Origin: Heterohyrax brucei
Lineage: Eukaryota > Chordata > Mammalia > Hyracoidea > Procaviidae
DNA length: 64,000 bases
Direction of reading: 5' to 3'
Assembly: GCA_028571685.1 (NCBI GenBank)
Contig: CM053148.1
Location: 83,722,001 to 83,786,000, forward strand
Both the position numbers and the translations under genes were made by a program. A model generated the notes under the pieces. That model made no database searches, was not told the DNA's origin, and saw nothing but the letters and a program-made list of their open reading frames with translations. Numbering within the stretch: position 1 is the stretch's first letter; every line of letters begins with the position of its first letter. Below, in pieces: positions 35,850 to 48,764 of the stretch.

Positions 35850-37105
35850 TGTTGTTTTAGTTGCTGTGGAATATGTTCTGAATCATGCTGACCCCATGTT
35901 CCATAAAAGGAAACACTGCCCAATTCGGCAGCTTGCTCACAATGGATGTTATGCTTGAGCCCATTGTTGAAACCATAGTGTCAATCAATTTTGTTGAGCT
36001 TCTTCCTCTTTTCTGCTGACCATGGACTTAATGAAGCATGACATCCTTCTCCCAGTACTGATCCCTGTTCACAGCATGTCCAAAGTATGTGAGTCTTAGT
36101 CTTGCTTTCCTTACTTCTAAGGAACATGCTGGCTGTAACTCTTTCAGGTCTGATTTATTCTTTCTTTTTTTTTTGGCAGCCCATGATATATTCAGCATTT
36201 TTTTTGCCAAAACAACAATTCAAAGGCATGAATTCTTTATTCATTGTCTTCCTTATTGTCTTCCTTATTCATTGTCTAACATTTTCGTGGCTATGATGCA
36301 GCTGAAAATATCATGGCTTCAGTTAGGCCCATCTTAGCCTTCTAAGAGATATCTTTGCTTTTCAACTCATAAAATAAGTATTTTGCAGCAGATTTGCCCA
36401 GTGCAATGTGTCTTTTGATTTGTTACCTGATGCTTCCATGAGTGTTGTTCATGGTTTCAACTAAAATGAAATTTTTGACAATGTCCATCTTTTCTCCACT
36501 TACTGTGATGCTTATTGGTCCCATTGTGAGAATTTTTGTTTTCTTTATGTTGAGGAGCAATCTCTGTTGAAATGTGTGATCTTGGATCTTCATCAGTAAG
36601 TGCTTCAAGTCCTTTTCACTTTCAGCAAGCAAATTAGTGTCAACAGTTTATGGCATGTTTCTAATGAGTCTTCTTCCAATCCTGACATTTCTTTTTTCTT
36701 CTCCTAGTCCAGCATCTCAGAGTGTTTCCTCAGCATAAAGATTGAATAGACATAAGGAAAGAGAAAACCCTGCTATACACCTTTATGGACTTTAAGTCAC
36801 TGAGTATCCCCTTACTCCATCTGATGACAGAGGAAATACAAGTATCACTTTTCTGAAGATTCTGGTGAAACGTCTGACTTATTTTGGATGTGTCATCAAG
36901 AGGGATCCATCTCTGGAGAGGACATCATGCTTCAGAGGGTCAGAAAAAATGAGGAAGACTCCCAAAGGGATGGACTGATACAGTGGCTGCAATAATGGGC
37001 GTATGTATGACAATTATTGTGAGCCTGGCTCAGGGCCCAACAATATTTTGCTTCATTATACATAGATTCACTATGATACACAACTCTCTCAAAAGCAGCT
37101 AACTA
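35850..37105. mobile_element. RTE fragments in intron 1 of copy D
   Basis: 35850-36830 is minus-strand RTE 3' region, starting at the 'gttgttgttttagttgctgtgg' end; 36850-37105 is a plus-strand RTE 3' end ('ctgacttattttggatgtgtcatc', 'gggatggactgatacagtggctgc'). Not present in intron 1 of copy C apart from a short tail-like piece near 15130-15180. Confidence 0.78.
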
Positions 37106-37109
37106 CTGC

Positions 37110-38946
37110 AACAAAAAGGTGACATTTTTGACCTGGGAGAATAGGTAACCTCATTCTTTTCACATCAGTGGAATGCCTTAGTGGAAAGTCAGCCAGGGAT
37201 TTCTTCCCATCACTGTTCATTTATGTGTAAGGCTTTTGTGCACTCTTGGATGTAGTTGCAATCTGGTGCTGTTTTTGGTAATGGCTGTGGGGCTCTCACC
37301 CTACATCCCAAGGAAGGCAGAGTGGGAGGAGGAACAGGAGCCATGGTGATCCAGGAATGTGTAGCTACAAGGTCTGGGCAGTTGTTTTGTGATCACTGCT
37401 CTACGGACTGTTGGTCTCTTCCCCCATGCCCCTTAAGAGACTGATCACAACTACTGATGGCAGGCTTCCCGCAGCAGAACCTACTTGCCTTACCTCTCCA
37501 AGACAATGATCTTACCTCCCAGTGTGTACTGCTTCTCACTGCCTTAATTAGACTCTCCTGAGCTGTCCAAGGTAGAGACTCACTGACTCTTCTGCTAAGC
37601 ATTTCCCAGGCTCTGTTGTTTGCAGTGCTTACTGTGCAGATCTTACTGTTCTATCACCTTAGTGTCGTTTTCGCTTATCGTGTTCTTCTGGGCCTCTTCT
37701 TTAGAATTTCCTCATTTATTGCCCTGCAAGTCTACTCACAGAAGCAATAAATTGCTCATTGCTCGGCCTAGAACTTCCTACCCTGTCTCTACACAAAAAG
37801 ATCCTGGGGCTCTTTTTGAAAAAGTAACTGCAGGCCAATGCTGGAACCTATTTCTCGGAGGAAATGAGAGTGAGGCAACGGGTTGCTGGGCTGAGTGGCT
37901 GTTCCTTGTGTCTGGAGTTGGCATGAGCATACACCTGAGAGACCCCTGGAATAAGAGCTTAGGGCCGATTCCTTCAGGCCCTTCCCCTTTCAGCCACTCA
38001 GCCCTGCTTAGGTACTTCCATACGGAGCCTAATGATCTCTTTCAGCCTTGGAGTCTTGGCCTGTGAAAAGTGACTCAGCAAGCTGTGTAGGCTGCCCTTG
38101 CACCAATTTTTTTAGGAAAGCTGGGGAGGATAACATGCAGTCTGCCTTTTTCAGACAGGAGGATTTAAAGACTGTCCCAATCCAGCATGACAAAAAATAT
38201 AATCTGAGCTTTCAAAGGAACATCAGATTTCTTTCTTTAAAGGAATAATCTTAAAATATAATATCTTAAATGAAAGGAGATAGAAATATTTTTCTTATTG
38301 TTGCTTTTCTTCTGCTTTGACAAACTAAACTTCCCCTATGTACAAGGACTGCCAATTAGGTTCAAGAACTCATCCAGGAAAAAGCACTCCATACATCGTT
38401 GCTGAAGATCACTACCACCACCTTTGAAGTCCTCCCCTTGGGAAGATACACACCATCACCAGTGCCTAGTCCACCCTGCAAAGCAATTTTGGAACTCTTC
38501 TTGGAATGCCATCAGAGTTGTTTCTGTGTTATCTTAATGCCCTGAATATCATCAAAATGTCTGCCTTTCAATATTTCCTTTATTGTTAGGTAAAGAGAAA
38601 AGTCATTAGGGGCCAGATTAGGTGAGTAGGAAGGTTGTTCCAATACAATTATCTGTTTTCTGGTGGAAACTCCCTGACACACAGCTACACAATTAAATCT
38701 GTGAATTTGTCACCTTGCCACCATGCCACCTTGGCCATTCCAGAAAGAGTTTCAAAATTGCTTTGGAGGTTGGAGTAGGTTCTGGCACCAGTGCCTAGCT
38801 TCCCAAGGGGAAGTGATACTCAGCAATGAGGCACGTAGCACTTAGAACAGTTAACGTCACTCATCTGATGGCCCTCAAATTCTACAAAGGTAACTATTCT
38901 CGGACAGAATGCCTATGAGCAAATGACCTTCTGTGTTTCCTTACAG
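37110..38946 (+). other. Rest of intron 1 of copy D
   Basis: Collinear with 15185-17226 of copy C minus its AfroSINE. The chance frame at 37620-38066 is not conserved as a frame in copy C. Confidence 0.72.
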
Positions 38947-39867
38947 GAACTGGCAATGTGAGAAAGAAGCGTCTTGTGATCTGGCCCCGCTATGTGGAAA
39001 TCATGCTTGTGGCTGACAATTCCGTGGCAGACTTCCATGTCGGTGGCCTGGAGCACTATGTTCTTACTTTGTTCTCTGTGGCCTCCCGGCTGTACCAACA
39101 CCCCAGCATTCCCAAGTCAATCAGCCTGGTGGTGGTGAAGATTCTGGTCATCTATGACGAAAAGAAGGGTTCAAAGGTGACCTCTGATACTTTTCTTACA
39201 CTGTGAAACTTCTGTGATTGCCAAAAGTAGCACAACACACCCGGTGACCAGGATGCTGGGCACTGAGATGCAGCAATTCTTTTCACCAGGAAGGTATGCA
39301 GGAAGACAGCACCACTTATGACTGAATGACCTGAGCTTCTGGCTGCTTTGTAGCACACAAATATATATAAAGAACTGTCATCCAGGTTTTTGCTCTTAAA
39401 TTGTGTCTCTGCAAGTTCTATGAAGTCAACAGCAGTGATTATAGATGCCCCAGCACGTATATGAAGCTACCTAGTCAAACATTTTGACCCAAAGATCATG
39501 CTCTATCCCTATTAATAAAGTTGCAGTCTTGTCTATCCTAGAGCTTACACTCCTTGAATACACTTGCCGTTGAGGGGACAGCTAATATTGGAAGAATACG
39601 TGACCCCAACAAAAGCTGCTCAGTTACAGAAGATTTGGGTTTATAAGCTGCCTTCACCATGGCCCATGAATTAGGTGAGTTGTTTTTGCAGCAAGATCTA
39701 AGCCCCATTAATGACTACAAAGTCTAAATGAATGTATTCATTTAAGAGGAAGAGTGTTCAGGTGATTTGCTGGCTGTTTTAGATTCCAAAATTTCTTAGA
39801 AACTATAGAAAACACATTTTCACAATTTCTAAAAGTGCCATGTCATTGCAATAAACAGAGCAGTAGG

Positions 39868-40098
39868 AGTCATAGACATTTGGAGGAGCCCTGGTAGAAC
39901 AACTATTAAGCACTTGGCTGTCACCTGAAGGTAATCACATCAGTCTGAACCCACCAGCCGTACTTCACAATAAAGATGTGGTAGTTAGCATCTGTAAAGG
40001 TTTCCAGCCTCGGAAACCCTGTGAGGCATCTCTGCTGTGTTCTATAGTGTCACAAGGAGTCAGAATCAACTCTATAGCAATGGGGTTCTTGTTTCTGT
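39868..40098 (+). mobile_element. AfroSINE in intron 3 of copy D
   Basis: 'ggaggagccctggtagaac', 'ttaagcacttggctgtcacctg', 'tcacaaggagtcagaatcaac'. Orthologous to the intron 3 SINE in copies A, B and C and the best preserved of the four. Confidence 0.9.
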
Positions 40099-41651
40099 TT
40101 TTTAAAGGACGTTTGGAAACTTATGTGTTCCTTTACACTCTGTAAAAAGCAGATATCATCACAAAAAATAAATGTCTTGCTTTAAGACAACTGAATCCCT
40201 ATTGAGAAAAAAAAATGTTGGAGATGACCTGTATTTTAATGTGGGTTTTGTATTGCGTGTTAGGCCATGTGTTTGGCATGAGGCATGATGGTGATAACCA
40301 GTGTGTCCACGTCAACACTGTGAACAGAGATTCCTACTTTACGTCTCCGGTCTTCTCCAGCATAGACCTCAGGCCAGTTCAGTCCCTCTGCAGTGCCTAC
40401 ATGCTTAGGTCATTTCCACAGAATGGTCATGGTAAGAAACACAAGCTGCTCCTGCTAGATGACAACCTAGTTTCCATCTATAGCCTTCTAGGTAAATAAG
40501 CTCAGCTGTTTTTTCTTTCTTATTTTCTTTCGCCTTCTTCAGAATTAATCTTCACCACCATCACTGTCAATTTTCAAATCTTTACTCCCCTGAAATATTG
40601 TGCATCAGGATGAATGGGTCCCAAAGTAGAGTAATTCAAATTACAGGAACTATCTCACATAAATGTTAACAGAGAAATATGCCCATTCATGATAAAATCT
40701 TTTCCAAAAATTTCAATTTGTCCTGTGTGGTGCTCACAAGCTCCATATTTTTCAAGTCATTTTGTTTTGCATTATCTCACTTGATGAGTGCGCTCTGAAA
40801 ATGTGACCTACCCCCGCATGCTTTTTGCAGTTATTCTTGACCAACTGGCATTTCCTTTGCAAGATAACGTTTGGCGGACAGTCCCTAGAATCCCATAACG
40901 CTACCCTCCAAATTGCCAGGGACCTTGTATGATGTCCATCAGCAGTGCCAGTTTTTGCTTGGGAATGATTCCACACCCTGTTATCACACACCCAGCATGT
41001 GCAGATTCCTGTGGTACACTGTCCCCCTTCACCAGGACATGATGGAGCTGAAGGCTAAACATTCTTTGGGAAGATGGGACTCTGTGGAAATAAGAAGTGG
41101 TGTATCAGCGGCAAGTGTGTGAACGTGACCGACAGGAAGCATTTTGATGTGAGTTTTTCTAATGACATTTTCATGGTCCTTGAAATGCTGGTGTTGAAAA
41201 AGAACAATCCTCTAGAAGGAGGGGGGAGAAAACGACCATCTGGTTGTTTTTAACTCTTGGCATCACCACACGTCTTAAGAATAGAACTGGGCTCTAAAAT
41301 GATGCTGAAATAGCTGACAACAAGTTAAACAGAACCCTCCTGTGTCCTCCTGCAGAAATGTGGGAGATGAGGCTTTTATAATTGATCCTGTGTTCCATAT
41401 GTTTGACTTTTAATTCCTAAAAGGTCTATTTACAGAATTCCAACACTAGAGATTTGTGTTCCCATTTAGTCCGCTGTTCATGGAAACTGGGGGCAATAGG
41501 GACACTGGGAAACATGCGGTACAGGATTTCAGTACAGGATCAGGGAGTGTAACAGCCCACTTCCAAACTTTGCAGGAAACTACTGTGTAGACGAGAGAGT
41601 GCAATCCCAATTCTGCGATACCCCAGGCTGTTGAGATAATAACAGTGAGTA

Positions 41652-42177
41652 TGCTAGGGTTAAGGGCTCTAGAAAAGTCTTTAGCTAGCTTGTTTCTTAA
41701 TACTAAAACCCCTTTCTCCCTTAAAAATGTTGATCCGTACATAAAATGGTAACACTTCCTTCTGACCAGTATTCACAAAGATTTTGATTTTGTTTTCCCA
41801 GGCTATTGTTGACCACTGATGCAACACAGGAATGCCACTTTGCAGCACACTGTTCCTGAGAAAAGTAACTAGCCTGCAGATGTCAAAGACACCTTGTTTT
41901 GAGACAAGGAAATACTATATTCTCCAACCTTGCCTTCTCCGAATATCTGCATATCTGCACCCTGGGCCTGTCTCCGTTTCCCTCCCCTAAATCTTTCTGT
42001 AAAACTTGCTAACCTGAACTCAGATGTTAAGATGGTTTTTAGGGTGCTAACTTGCCATCTTCTTAGATTACTGGTTATTTGAATAAAGTGCTTTTAAAAA
42101 CTCAATCCCTGTATGTGCGTAATTAGCTTAGTAGTGATGGGCAGCACCAGTCTTCAATTGGGATTTTTCTGATAACA
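41652..42177 (+). mobile_element. 5' LTR of the provirus in copy D
   Basis: Starts TG directly after AGTA (41648-41651), ends CA at 42176-42177. Same placement after exon 6 as in copy C. AATAAAG occurs near 42080. Confidence 0.82.
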
Positions 42178-43530
42178 TTTTTGGCAACCACAGAAGGACA
42201 GCATGAGGACTCTCCAGAGGCTCTCTGCTAACTTTGGGTGTCTCTTAGGGGAATCCTGGTGGTTGCCTGGACTGGGGAGTCCCAAAGGCTGTAACTTGAT
42301 TGCCCTAAGCAGCTGCCAAGTCATTTTCCTTGGAGATTTGCTTTTCGTTTCTCATCTGTGACTACCCCTGGGCCCTACTCCAACTGCCCCCCACCACTGA
42401 TCATCTCACAGAACAGGATGAGTCAAGTGCTTTCTGGGTTGCAGTCACTATGGCTCTGTAAGCGGCCAGCTGATTTGCTGACTCTTTAAGAAGCGTCAAG
42501 TTGGTGCACCATCTGTGGACCCAATGAGGGGCTACCTGGTCTACAGACTCCGTAAGGAAGTGCCTGGTGAAATCACCATCAAGGGGACTGCAGGTCCGCT
42601 TCTGTCTTCGCAGTGTTTCATGCTGGCCTTCTGTCTCGTAACCTATTTTTCAGTCTCTCATTACCCTCGTGAAGTTTGTGTTCAGGTGTGGGGACCCCGA
42701 AGTCTGTCATTTTCTGATAAAAGTTGCTAAGAGATTGTGGTATTCCTGCAGGCAGAGTGTTGAATGTGTGTGTAAAATTTGACAAGTTTGGCACTCAGCT
42801 ATGTATTTGGCCAGTTTAACCTTGGAATTGTTAGTTTCTTCTCTCTAATTACTGCCTTATTCACTGTCTCTGTTTTTGGAAAGGAATGTTTGCCTGGTAA
42901 GTGTTTCTTGAGTGCCTGAGCCTTGTATGTCTTGTCCAGACTTCCCTGTCTTGCTAACTCATTGTCCGTCTGGACTGTAACTGCAAGGACACCCCCTCTC
43001 CATCTCTGGCCCAATTTGAATATATTCCTTGTTTAAATTTTTATGGATAAACCATTGGCTTGACAGATCAAAAACAACAACAGCAGAAGGGTGGAGGGAG
43101 AGAGAGGATAGATAATCTATAAATCTGTCAGATGGAAACAGTGTCTTCCATTCCTGGTAACAGTCCACTGGGACAGACCCTGGCTGATTGATCGACCTAT
43201 GGTTATTCCTCTATGTCTAAAAAGAAAACTGTGTTTTATAGTAATATGGTTTGGTAGACACATGCAAATTTCTAGCAAACACAGGAGCTGCTTATTTAGT
43301 GATAAATAGAAAGTTAACACAGGAGTTACAGCAAGATCAACGGTCCCAGGAATCATGGAAAACATGAACAGCAACATTTCTTACAGCCACTAGAGTGTGC
43401 TATTGGAGAGAAATACTCATAGGTGTTTGGATATGCCTGACTGCCAAGTCCTCGTGACTTACTTTACAAACTAAATGCTCATACCTCTTAGGTCCCTGAG
43501 GAACAACAACACCACCTAAGTATTCCACCA

Positions 43531-43576
43531 GCCAGCCAAGTGCCGTCGAGTCGGATCCGACTCACGGCGAGCGCCA
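43531..43576 (-). repeat. Short AfroSINE-tail-like insert with intact CpGs
   Basis: About 45 bp ('tgccgtcgagtcggatccga', then further CpG-rich bases) inserted in the provirus. Copy C lacks it at the matching place (about 23325). It resembles the reverse complement of an AfroSINE 3' part but with several undecayed CpGs. Confidence 0.55.
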
Positions 43577-45164
43577 CATCTACACTGCCCTATGAAATCC
43601 AGCAGACCTCCCAGACTCCAAGACTGACCCACTTAAACCTACAATAGGGAAAGATTCTTTTAGTTTTTGTGGATACCTTTTGAGGATATGTGGAAGCTTA
43701 CCCAACCCATACAGAAGGAGCTACAAAAGTATTCAAATATTTGCTAGGAGACATCCTTCTTAGATTTGTGTTGTCAAAGTGTATTCAAAGTGATCACGGA
43801 CCTTCATTCTTACCAGAAATAACCAGAAAGGTGAACAAATTTGAAGAATAAATTGGAAGCTACATATTACCTGGAGACTTCTACCCTTGCAAAGAGTTGA
43901 AAGATGAATTACACCTTGAAGGAAACAATTGCTAAACTGTCTCAAGAAACTCACCTCCACTGGGATCAGATATTGTCTATTGCACTGTTTCAGGAAAGGT
44001 TAGCTCCTTAAAGTGAACTAAAATTGAGTCCATACGAAAATATACACGGCAGGCCGCTCTAAACCATTTTACATCATGGTGATTGCCAAGCAGATCATGA
44101 TATTCGGGTCAGTAAGTATATTACTTATCTGGGACAAGTGTTAAAAATTATACGTAAGTTTGGTTTTTCTAGTTAATCCCTATAGTGGGATCAACCTCTT
44201 CATCAGCTCCAACTTGGAGATAAAGTTCTCCTGCAAATTTGGAAGCATTGGGGAATAGAAGACCAGCTACAAGAACAATGGTCAGGACCTTAGAATGTTC
44301 TGTTATCAAACTTGACATTAATACTAACGACCTAGATTGTTTTCATTTCAGGAGGGGAGTCTAATGCTGTAATGAGTCTCTCACTAGCTGTAGTCTCATT
44401 TATCAATCAGACAAGATGTTGGGTGTACCACCCAAAACTCGAGTCAGGACTACAAAGTGGAGAACTCTTCACATGCCTGTTTCTGACTTCTCCAGAGTAC
44501 CCAACATGACTGAGAAAAAGCCTGAAGTATGTCTTCCAAAAGACTTAGCTACAGATTGTGGATCATAAAGTCCCTTGATTCCCCAAATATTACCTATTTG
44601 ACATTTCCAATGGAACAAATGGAAATGTCTACTTGGGGCCACGATGTGACCCTCACCCAGGACTTCTAAGCCATGAGCAGCCTCAACTATAGCCCTTGCT
44701 AAATATAACACGGCTATAAATGAAATCTCCTATATTTGCTCCGTTTTGCCAGAAAGGCATTCTAAGAGCCATCATCAACTCTCCAATGACCTTACCTTGC
44801 CCTTCAGAAACTACTTGGAAAATAGCTCAAATAGTCCTAAGATTTGTGTCCCAGAAGGCTATATCTTTGTATGTTGCAACAGCTTCATACATTGAGCTTA
44901 TCACCATTTTTAGGGAGAAACTGATTATGGAATATTGTGTTTTCTAAATATTTTACCCATACTCATTTCTGCCCATATACTAGGAGAGTCACTGAACTGC
45001 CATAATGCCCAAGGAGAGCTTCCTTGCTCAAAAAAAAAAAAAAAAAAAAAATTGCCCAGAGGAGAGAGGACAAATTGGATAGAAAGTTTGGTACCTTCTA
45101 TTGCCAGGATTTGGAACTTTAGCCTATGAACAGGTTGTGTTAAATATTCCTAAAGAATTAATCT

Positions 45165-46590
45165 CCAAAACAGCAAGTACCAGTGAGGCCATGAAGAGAT
45201 GAGGACACTCCCACACTGCTGGTGGGATTGCAAAATGGCACAAGCTCTTCGGAAAACAGTTCGATGTTTCCTTAAAATGCTGTAAAGTAGCTACACCATT
45301 TGAGCCAGTAATTCCACTACTCAGAATATATCCTACAGAAACAAAGGCTGTCACATGAACAGATACATGCATGTGAATGTTTATTGCACCACAGTCCATA
45401 GCAGCAAAAAGATGGAATCAACCTAGATGAATATCAACAAATGAATGGATAAACAAACTAAGGTACATATATACCCAATGGAACACTATGCAGTGATAGA
45501 CAATAATGATTTCAGGAAGCACTTCATAACCTGGTTTCAACTAGAAGACATGCTAAGTGAAATCAATCAACAGCGAAAGGACAAATATTGTATAAGACCC
45601 TTGCTATAAGGATTTAAAAACAGACATGTACAGTAAGAAAGGCTGTTTGATGGCTACAACGGGAGGGAGGGAGGGAGAGGGCTGGTCATAGATTAGAGAG
45701 TTGATAGAAATTTGGTTAGTTGAAAGTAGTGACAACACAAAGTAGAAAGTAGATCAACTTAGCTGGACTTCACCATAAACTAAAAGCTCTTCTAACCTTA
45801 ACCCAATACTGCAAGGACAGAGTGATGGGCAGGATCTGAGGACTATGCTGTCAGGGAAATTGAGGTCAGTTAGCATAAACAGCCTATTGCTAAGAGAGTC
45901 TTCTGCACCCCACATTGGTGAGTGGTATCTGGGCTCTTAAAAGCTAGCAAGTGCTGTCTGAGGTACATCAAATAGTCCCAACTCATCTGAAACAGAAGAT
46001 TGCCAAGAACAACAAAGACAGGAGGGAAAAAGAACCTAAGAGACAGAAAGACCCATGTGAATGGGAGACTGTATCAACAAGTGACCAGAAGAACCAGATG
46101 GTGATTGGCCACCACCAAAGACAGCCGTGATAGGGTACACAATGTTGAGTCCCTGTGGCAACATGAGAAAAAGAGGGGTGCAGCTCAATAACTCCACTGA
46201 AAGACCAGAGTTGGTGCTCTGACAGCCTGGAGGATCCCTGGGAATGTGGCTCCTAGACCCACTGCTGCCTCTAACTAGAAAATGCTACTGAGGTCAACTC
46301 TTTGGACAAAAATGGGCTGGACCCGGGGACACAGAGTGGCCATATGGTGTGTGTACTTCATGGTTCTATGCATTTATAGGAGGCTGTCCTGTTTTCTTTC
46401 TAGATCAGAGAGAGGAGGGTAGAGAGAAAGGTACAGGAGCTTATTAAGAGGACACTACAAGTACACTATGGAAAAGAGGAGTGTGCTGTCACCCGGCAGA
46501 GAGAGCAGAAGAAGCTGAAGATAGGCAGACATGCAAAACTGAGTTTAATTGCTTACTTTCAATTATCCAAACAGAAATTAAAAAAACAAA
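45165..46590 (+). mobile_element. L1 LINE 3' end inside env of the provirus
   Basis: Plus-strand L1 with the end of ORF2 ('ctgctggtgggattgcaaaatgg', 'ccaatggaacactatgcagtg') and a 3' UTR of about 0.8 kb, ending in an A-rich tail near 46577-46600. Nested insertion, so younger than the provirus. Confidence 0.88.
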
Positions 46591-47142
46591 AGAAAACAAT
46601 TAATCTCATCAGCCAGTAAGTCACAAAAACCTTAAGTGCCAGACAAGAATCTACAGATTCTTTAACCAAAGTGGTTTTGGACAACCATATGGCATTGTAC
46701 TACATTTTAGCATAACAGGGGAGGGGATGGTTAAAGTGTAAATATAAACTTTTCCTGTAGCACCTATATTAATAATTCAGCTAAAGTAGAAATTTATTTA
46801 GAAGAAATAAGGAGGAGAGCTAGCTGGATGCAACACAACTTTGAAACTCATATTCCTTTAACACCAGGATTAATTAACTGGATCAAAGAAATGTTTTCTT
46901 GGTTGTTTAAGTGGCTGTGGGAAATGACTAAAGAGGGTCTGATGTCCTTATTTGTTACAGGGATAGGACGTGGATTACTTAAGTGCGTAATTAACTGCTG
47001 TGTTAGAAAATGTCATTGAGTAGAGAATGAAGTAGAGATGGCTGTATTTGATCCAAAGAAACACGTTAAAGACCAAGATAATTACTTCCACAGTAACCTA
47101 ATCTCATAGACTCAAGGTCTTATAGTTCTAAGGAGTGGGAAT

Positions 47143-47655
47143 TGATAGGGTTAATAGCTGTAGAAAACTCTTTTTTAGTTTCTTTGTTAATACTAAAACC
47201 CTTTTCTCCTCTAGGAATGCTGACACATAAGGAAAACTGTAACACTCCCTACTGACCAGTACTCAGATTTTCAGTTTGTTTCCCCAGGCTATTTTTCACT
47301 GTTAACAGTGACGCAAATTTGCAACCCACTGTTGCTGAGAAAAGTAACCACCCGCAGAAGTGAAGGACAGCTCATCTTGAGACAAAGAAATAGTGTATTC
47401 TCCAAGCTCACCTCCTCTGAACACCTGCATACCTGTGCCCTTTGCCTACTCCCCATTCCCTGCCCTAAACTCTTTTATAAAACTTGCCAGCCTGAATTGA
47501 GATGCTAAGATGGTTTTTAGGGTTCTAACCCCTCGTCTTCTCAGAATGCTGTCCATCTGAATAAAGTTCTTTTAAAAACTCAACCCCTGTGTCTGCATAA
47601 CTGGCTTAGTTGCGACAAGCAACACAAGTCGGCAAACAAGAGTTTTCCGGCAAGA
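47143..47655 (+). mobile_element. 3' LTR of the provirus in copy D
   Basis: Starts TG at 47143 after the purine tract and ends at about 47655 (CA changed to GA). It is followed by AGTA (47656-47659), matching AGTA before the 5' LTR: a 4-bp target site duplication. AATAAAG lies near 47560. Confidence 0.8.
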
Positions 47656-48152
47656 AGTAGACAAGGACTCCAAGGTTTTCCTAAGGTGAAAATGACGTGC
47701 CCACAAATGGGCAGTTGAAAGCTGGAAACTGACAAATTCATCCTGTCATTCTCTTTCAAAGAAAAACCTTACAGAGGAACAATGTGAGGTGTACAATTAC
47801 ATTTCAAAATCTTGATTTGGGAACAACTCTGGGATTCAGTGGGTACCTAGGTATCGCAAGCTTTTTTCCGTAAGAGAGGTACAGCCAAAGGCCATGGCAT
47901 CACCTTTGTTTTGTAGCCCAAGGTAATTGCATTTCATCTTATTATCTGTCTGCAAGTCAAGGCCTTGACTTTCTACCTTGTCAGTCATCCTTTGATAGGC
48001 TCTCTTCGATTCATGTCTGATTGTGTGTTCAGTTTCAAGTTAGCTGCTGACTGCTTTGAGTTTGAGGTTATTTTCACTCATGAAAGAAGCTTGAATCAAC
48101 TTACGGCTTGTGATTGTTCAAACTGCTTGTTATTATTCCTGTATACAAAGAA

Positions 48153-48357
48153 AGAAGCCCTGCTGGCATAGTGCTTAAGCTCTTGGCTGCTAACCAAATG
48201 GTGAAAGTTCAAATATGCCCAGCAGCGACACTGGAGAAAGACATGGCAGTCTTCTCTGTAAAGATGACAGCCAAGAAAACCTTCTGGTATAATTTACTAT
48301 GTCAGATGGTACTGCTGTGTGTTTGCATCAACTTGACAACACTTAACAACAGCATAT
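48153..48357 (+). mobile_element. AfroSINE in the sequence after exon 7 of copy D
   Basis: Long-subtype AfroSINE shared with copy C (25346-25548). Confidence 0.88.
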
Positions 48358-48764
48358 AGGGATAAACTTTTTGAAAATCAAGCATTTCTGTGTATAACTA
48401 GGCTTCACATAGGATGGATGATTAGATAAATTATATATAAACAGATCAGTCAATGCCTCTGGAAAATAGTTTAATTATAGTCCAAAGTACTTGTTACTGA
48501 GTAACTACCAGTCGTATGTACAAATGGGCTTAAACAAATTGAAACCTGAGCACTGGTACTTATTACCTCTGAGGACCTACACAAAATAATCCAACATATC
48601 TTTTGTTATTTTCTTGGGTGAGGGATTAAATACAGCTGTGAAATAGAAAAACATAAGTTAGTTTGATTGAGACTGTCGCATGTCATTAGAACTGTGGGCT
48701 GTGAGAATATTCCCAGGTTGCAGATTCAACATTCAAGTCATGGTGTATTAATTTCAGAACATAG

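Larger units (their letters stand above)
42178..47142 (+). mobile_element. Provirus internal region in copy D, gutted and interrupted
   Basis: TTTTTGGCAACC after the LTR is a candidate primer-binding site. A leader of about 1 kb and gag-like remnants follow. Protease-adjacent sequence (43300-43620) is joined almost directly to an integrase core (43640-43850) with VDTF, a stop, AYPTHTEGA and SDHGPS, so nearly all of reverse transcriptase and RNase H is deleted. Envelope-like text follows (44200-45160), with a 23-bp poly-A at about 45028-45050. An L1 is inserted at about 45165-46590, and the C-terminal transmembrane part of env is at 46828-47016. A purine-rich tract (47129-47141) precedes the 3' LTR. 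No intact gene. Confidence 0.75.
35575..47922 (+). pseudogene. ADAMTS1-like: Copy D: ADAMTS1-like pseudogene, tail of exon 1 to exon 7
   Basis: Exons: 1 tail 35575-35621 (ESQQEWQPE), 2 at 38947-39293, 3 at 39542-39674, 4 at 40264-40431, 5 at about 40864-41148, 6 at 41470-41644, 7 at 47761-47922. Exon 2 keeps the furin site RKKR and [17 protein letters not shown] but has TGA at 39204. Exon 3 has TAA at 39644. Exon 4 is open and keeps HVFGMRHD. Exons 5 and 6 carry stops and indels. Exon 7 reads EEQCEVYNYISKS, a TGA, then FGNNSGIQWVPRY; its acceptor AG is lost (CAAAG), while its GTAATT donor stays. Intron 6 holds a 6 kb provirus. Exons 8-9 are absent; an RTE lies where they should be. Exon lengths (347, 133, 168) equal those of copy C. 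Confidence 0.9.

Noticed and set aside
37620-38066. 148-codon frame in intron 1 of copy D
   Set aside because: The collinear sequence in copy C does not keep this frame.
46828-47016. Intact retroviral envelope gene
   Set aside because: Only the C-terminal transmembrane part is readable; the rest of env is split by an L1 and stops.
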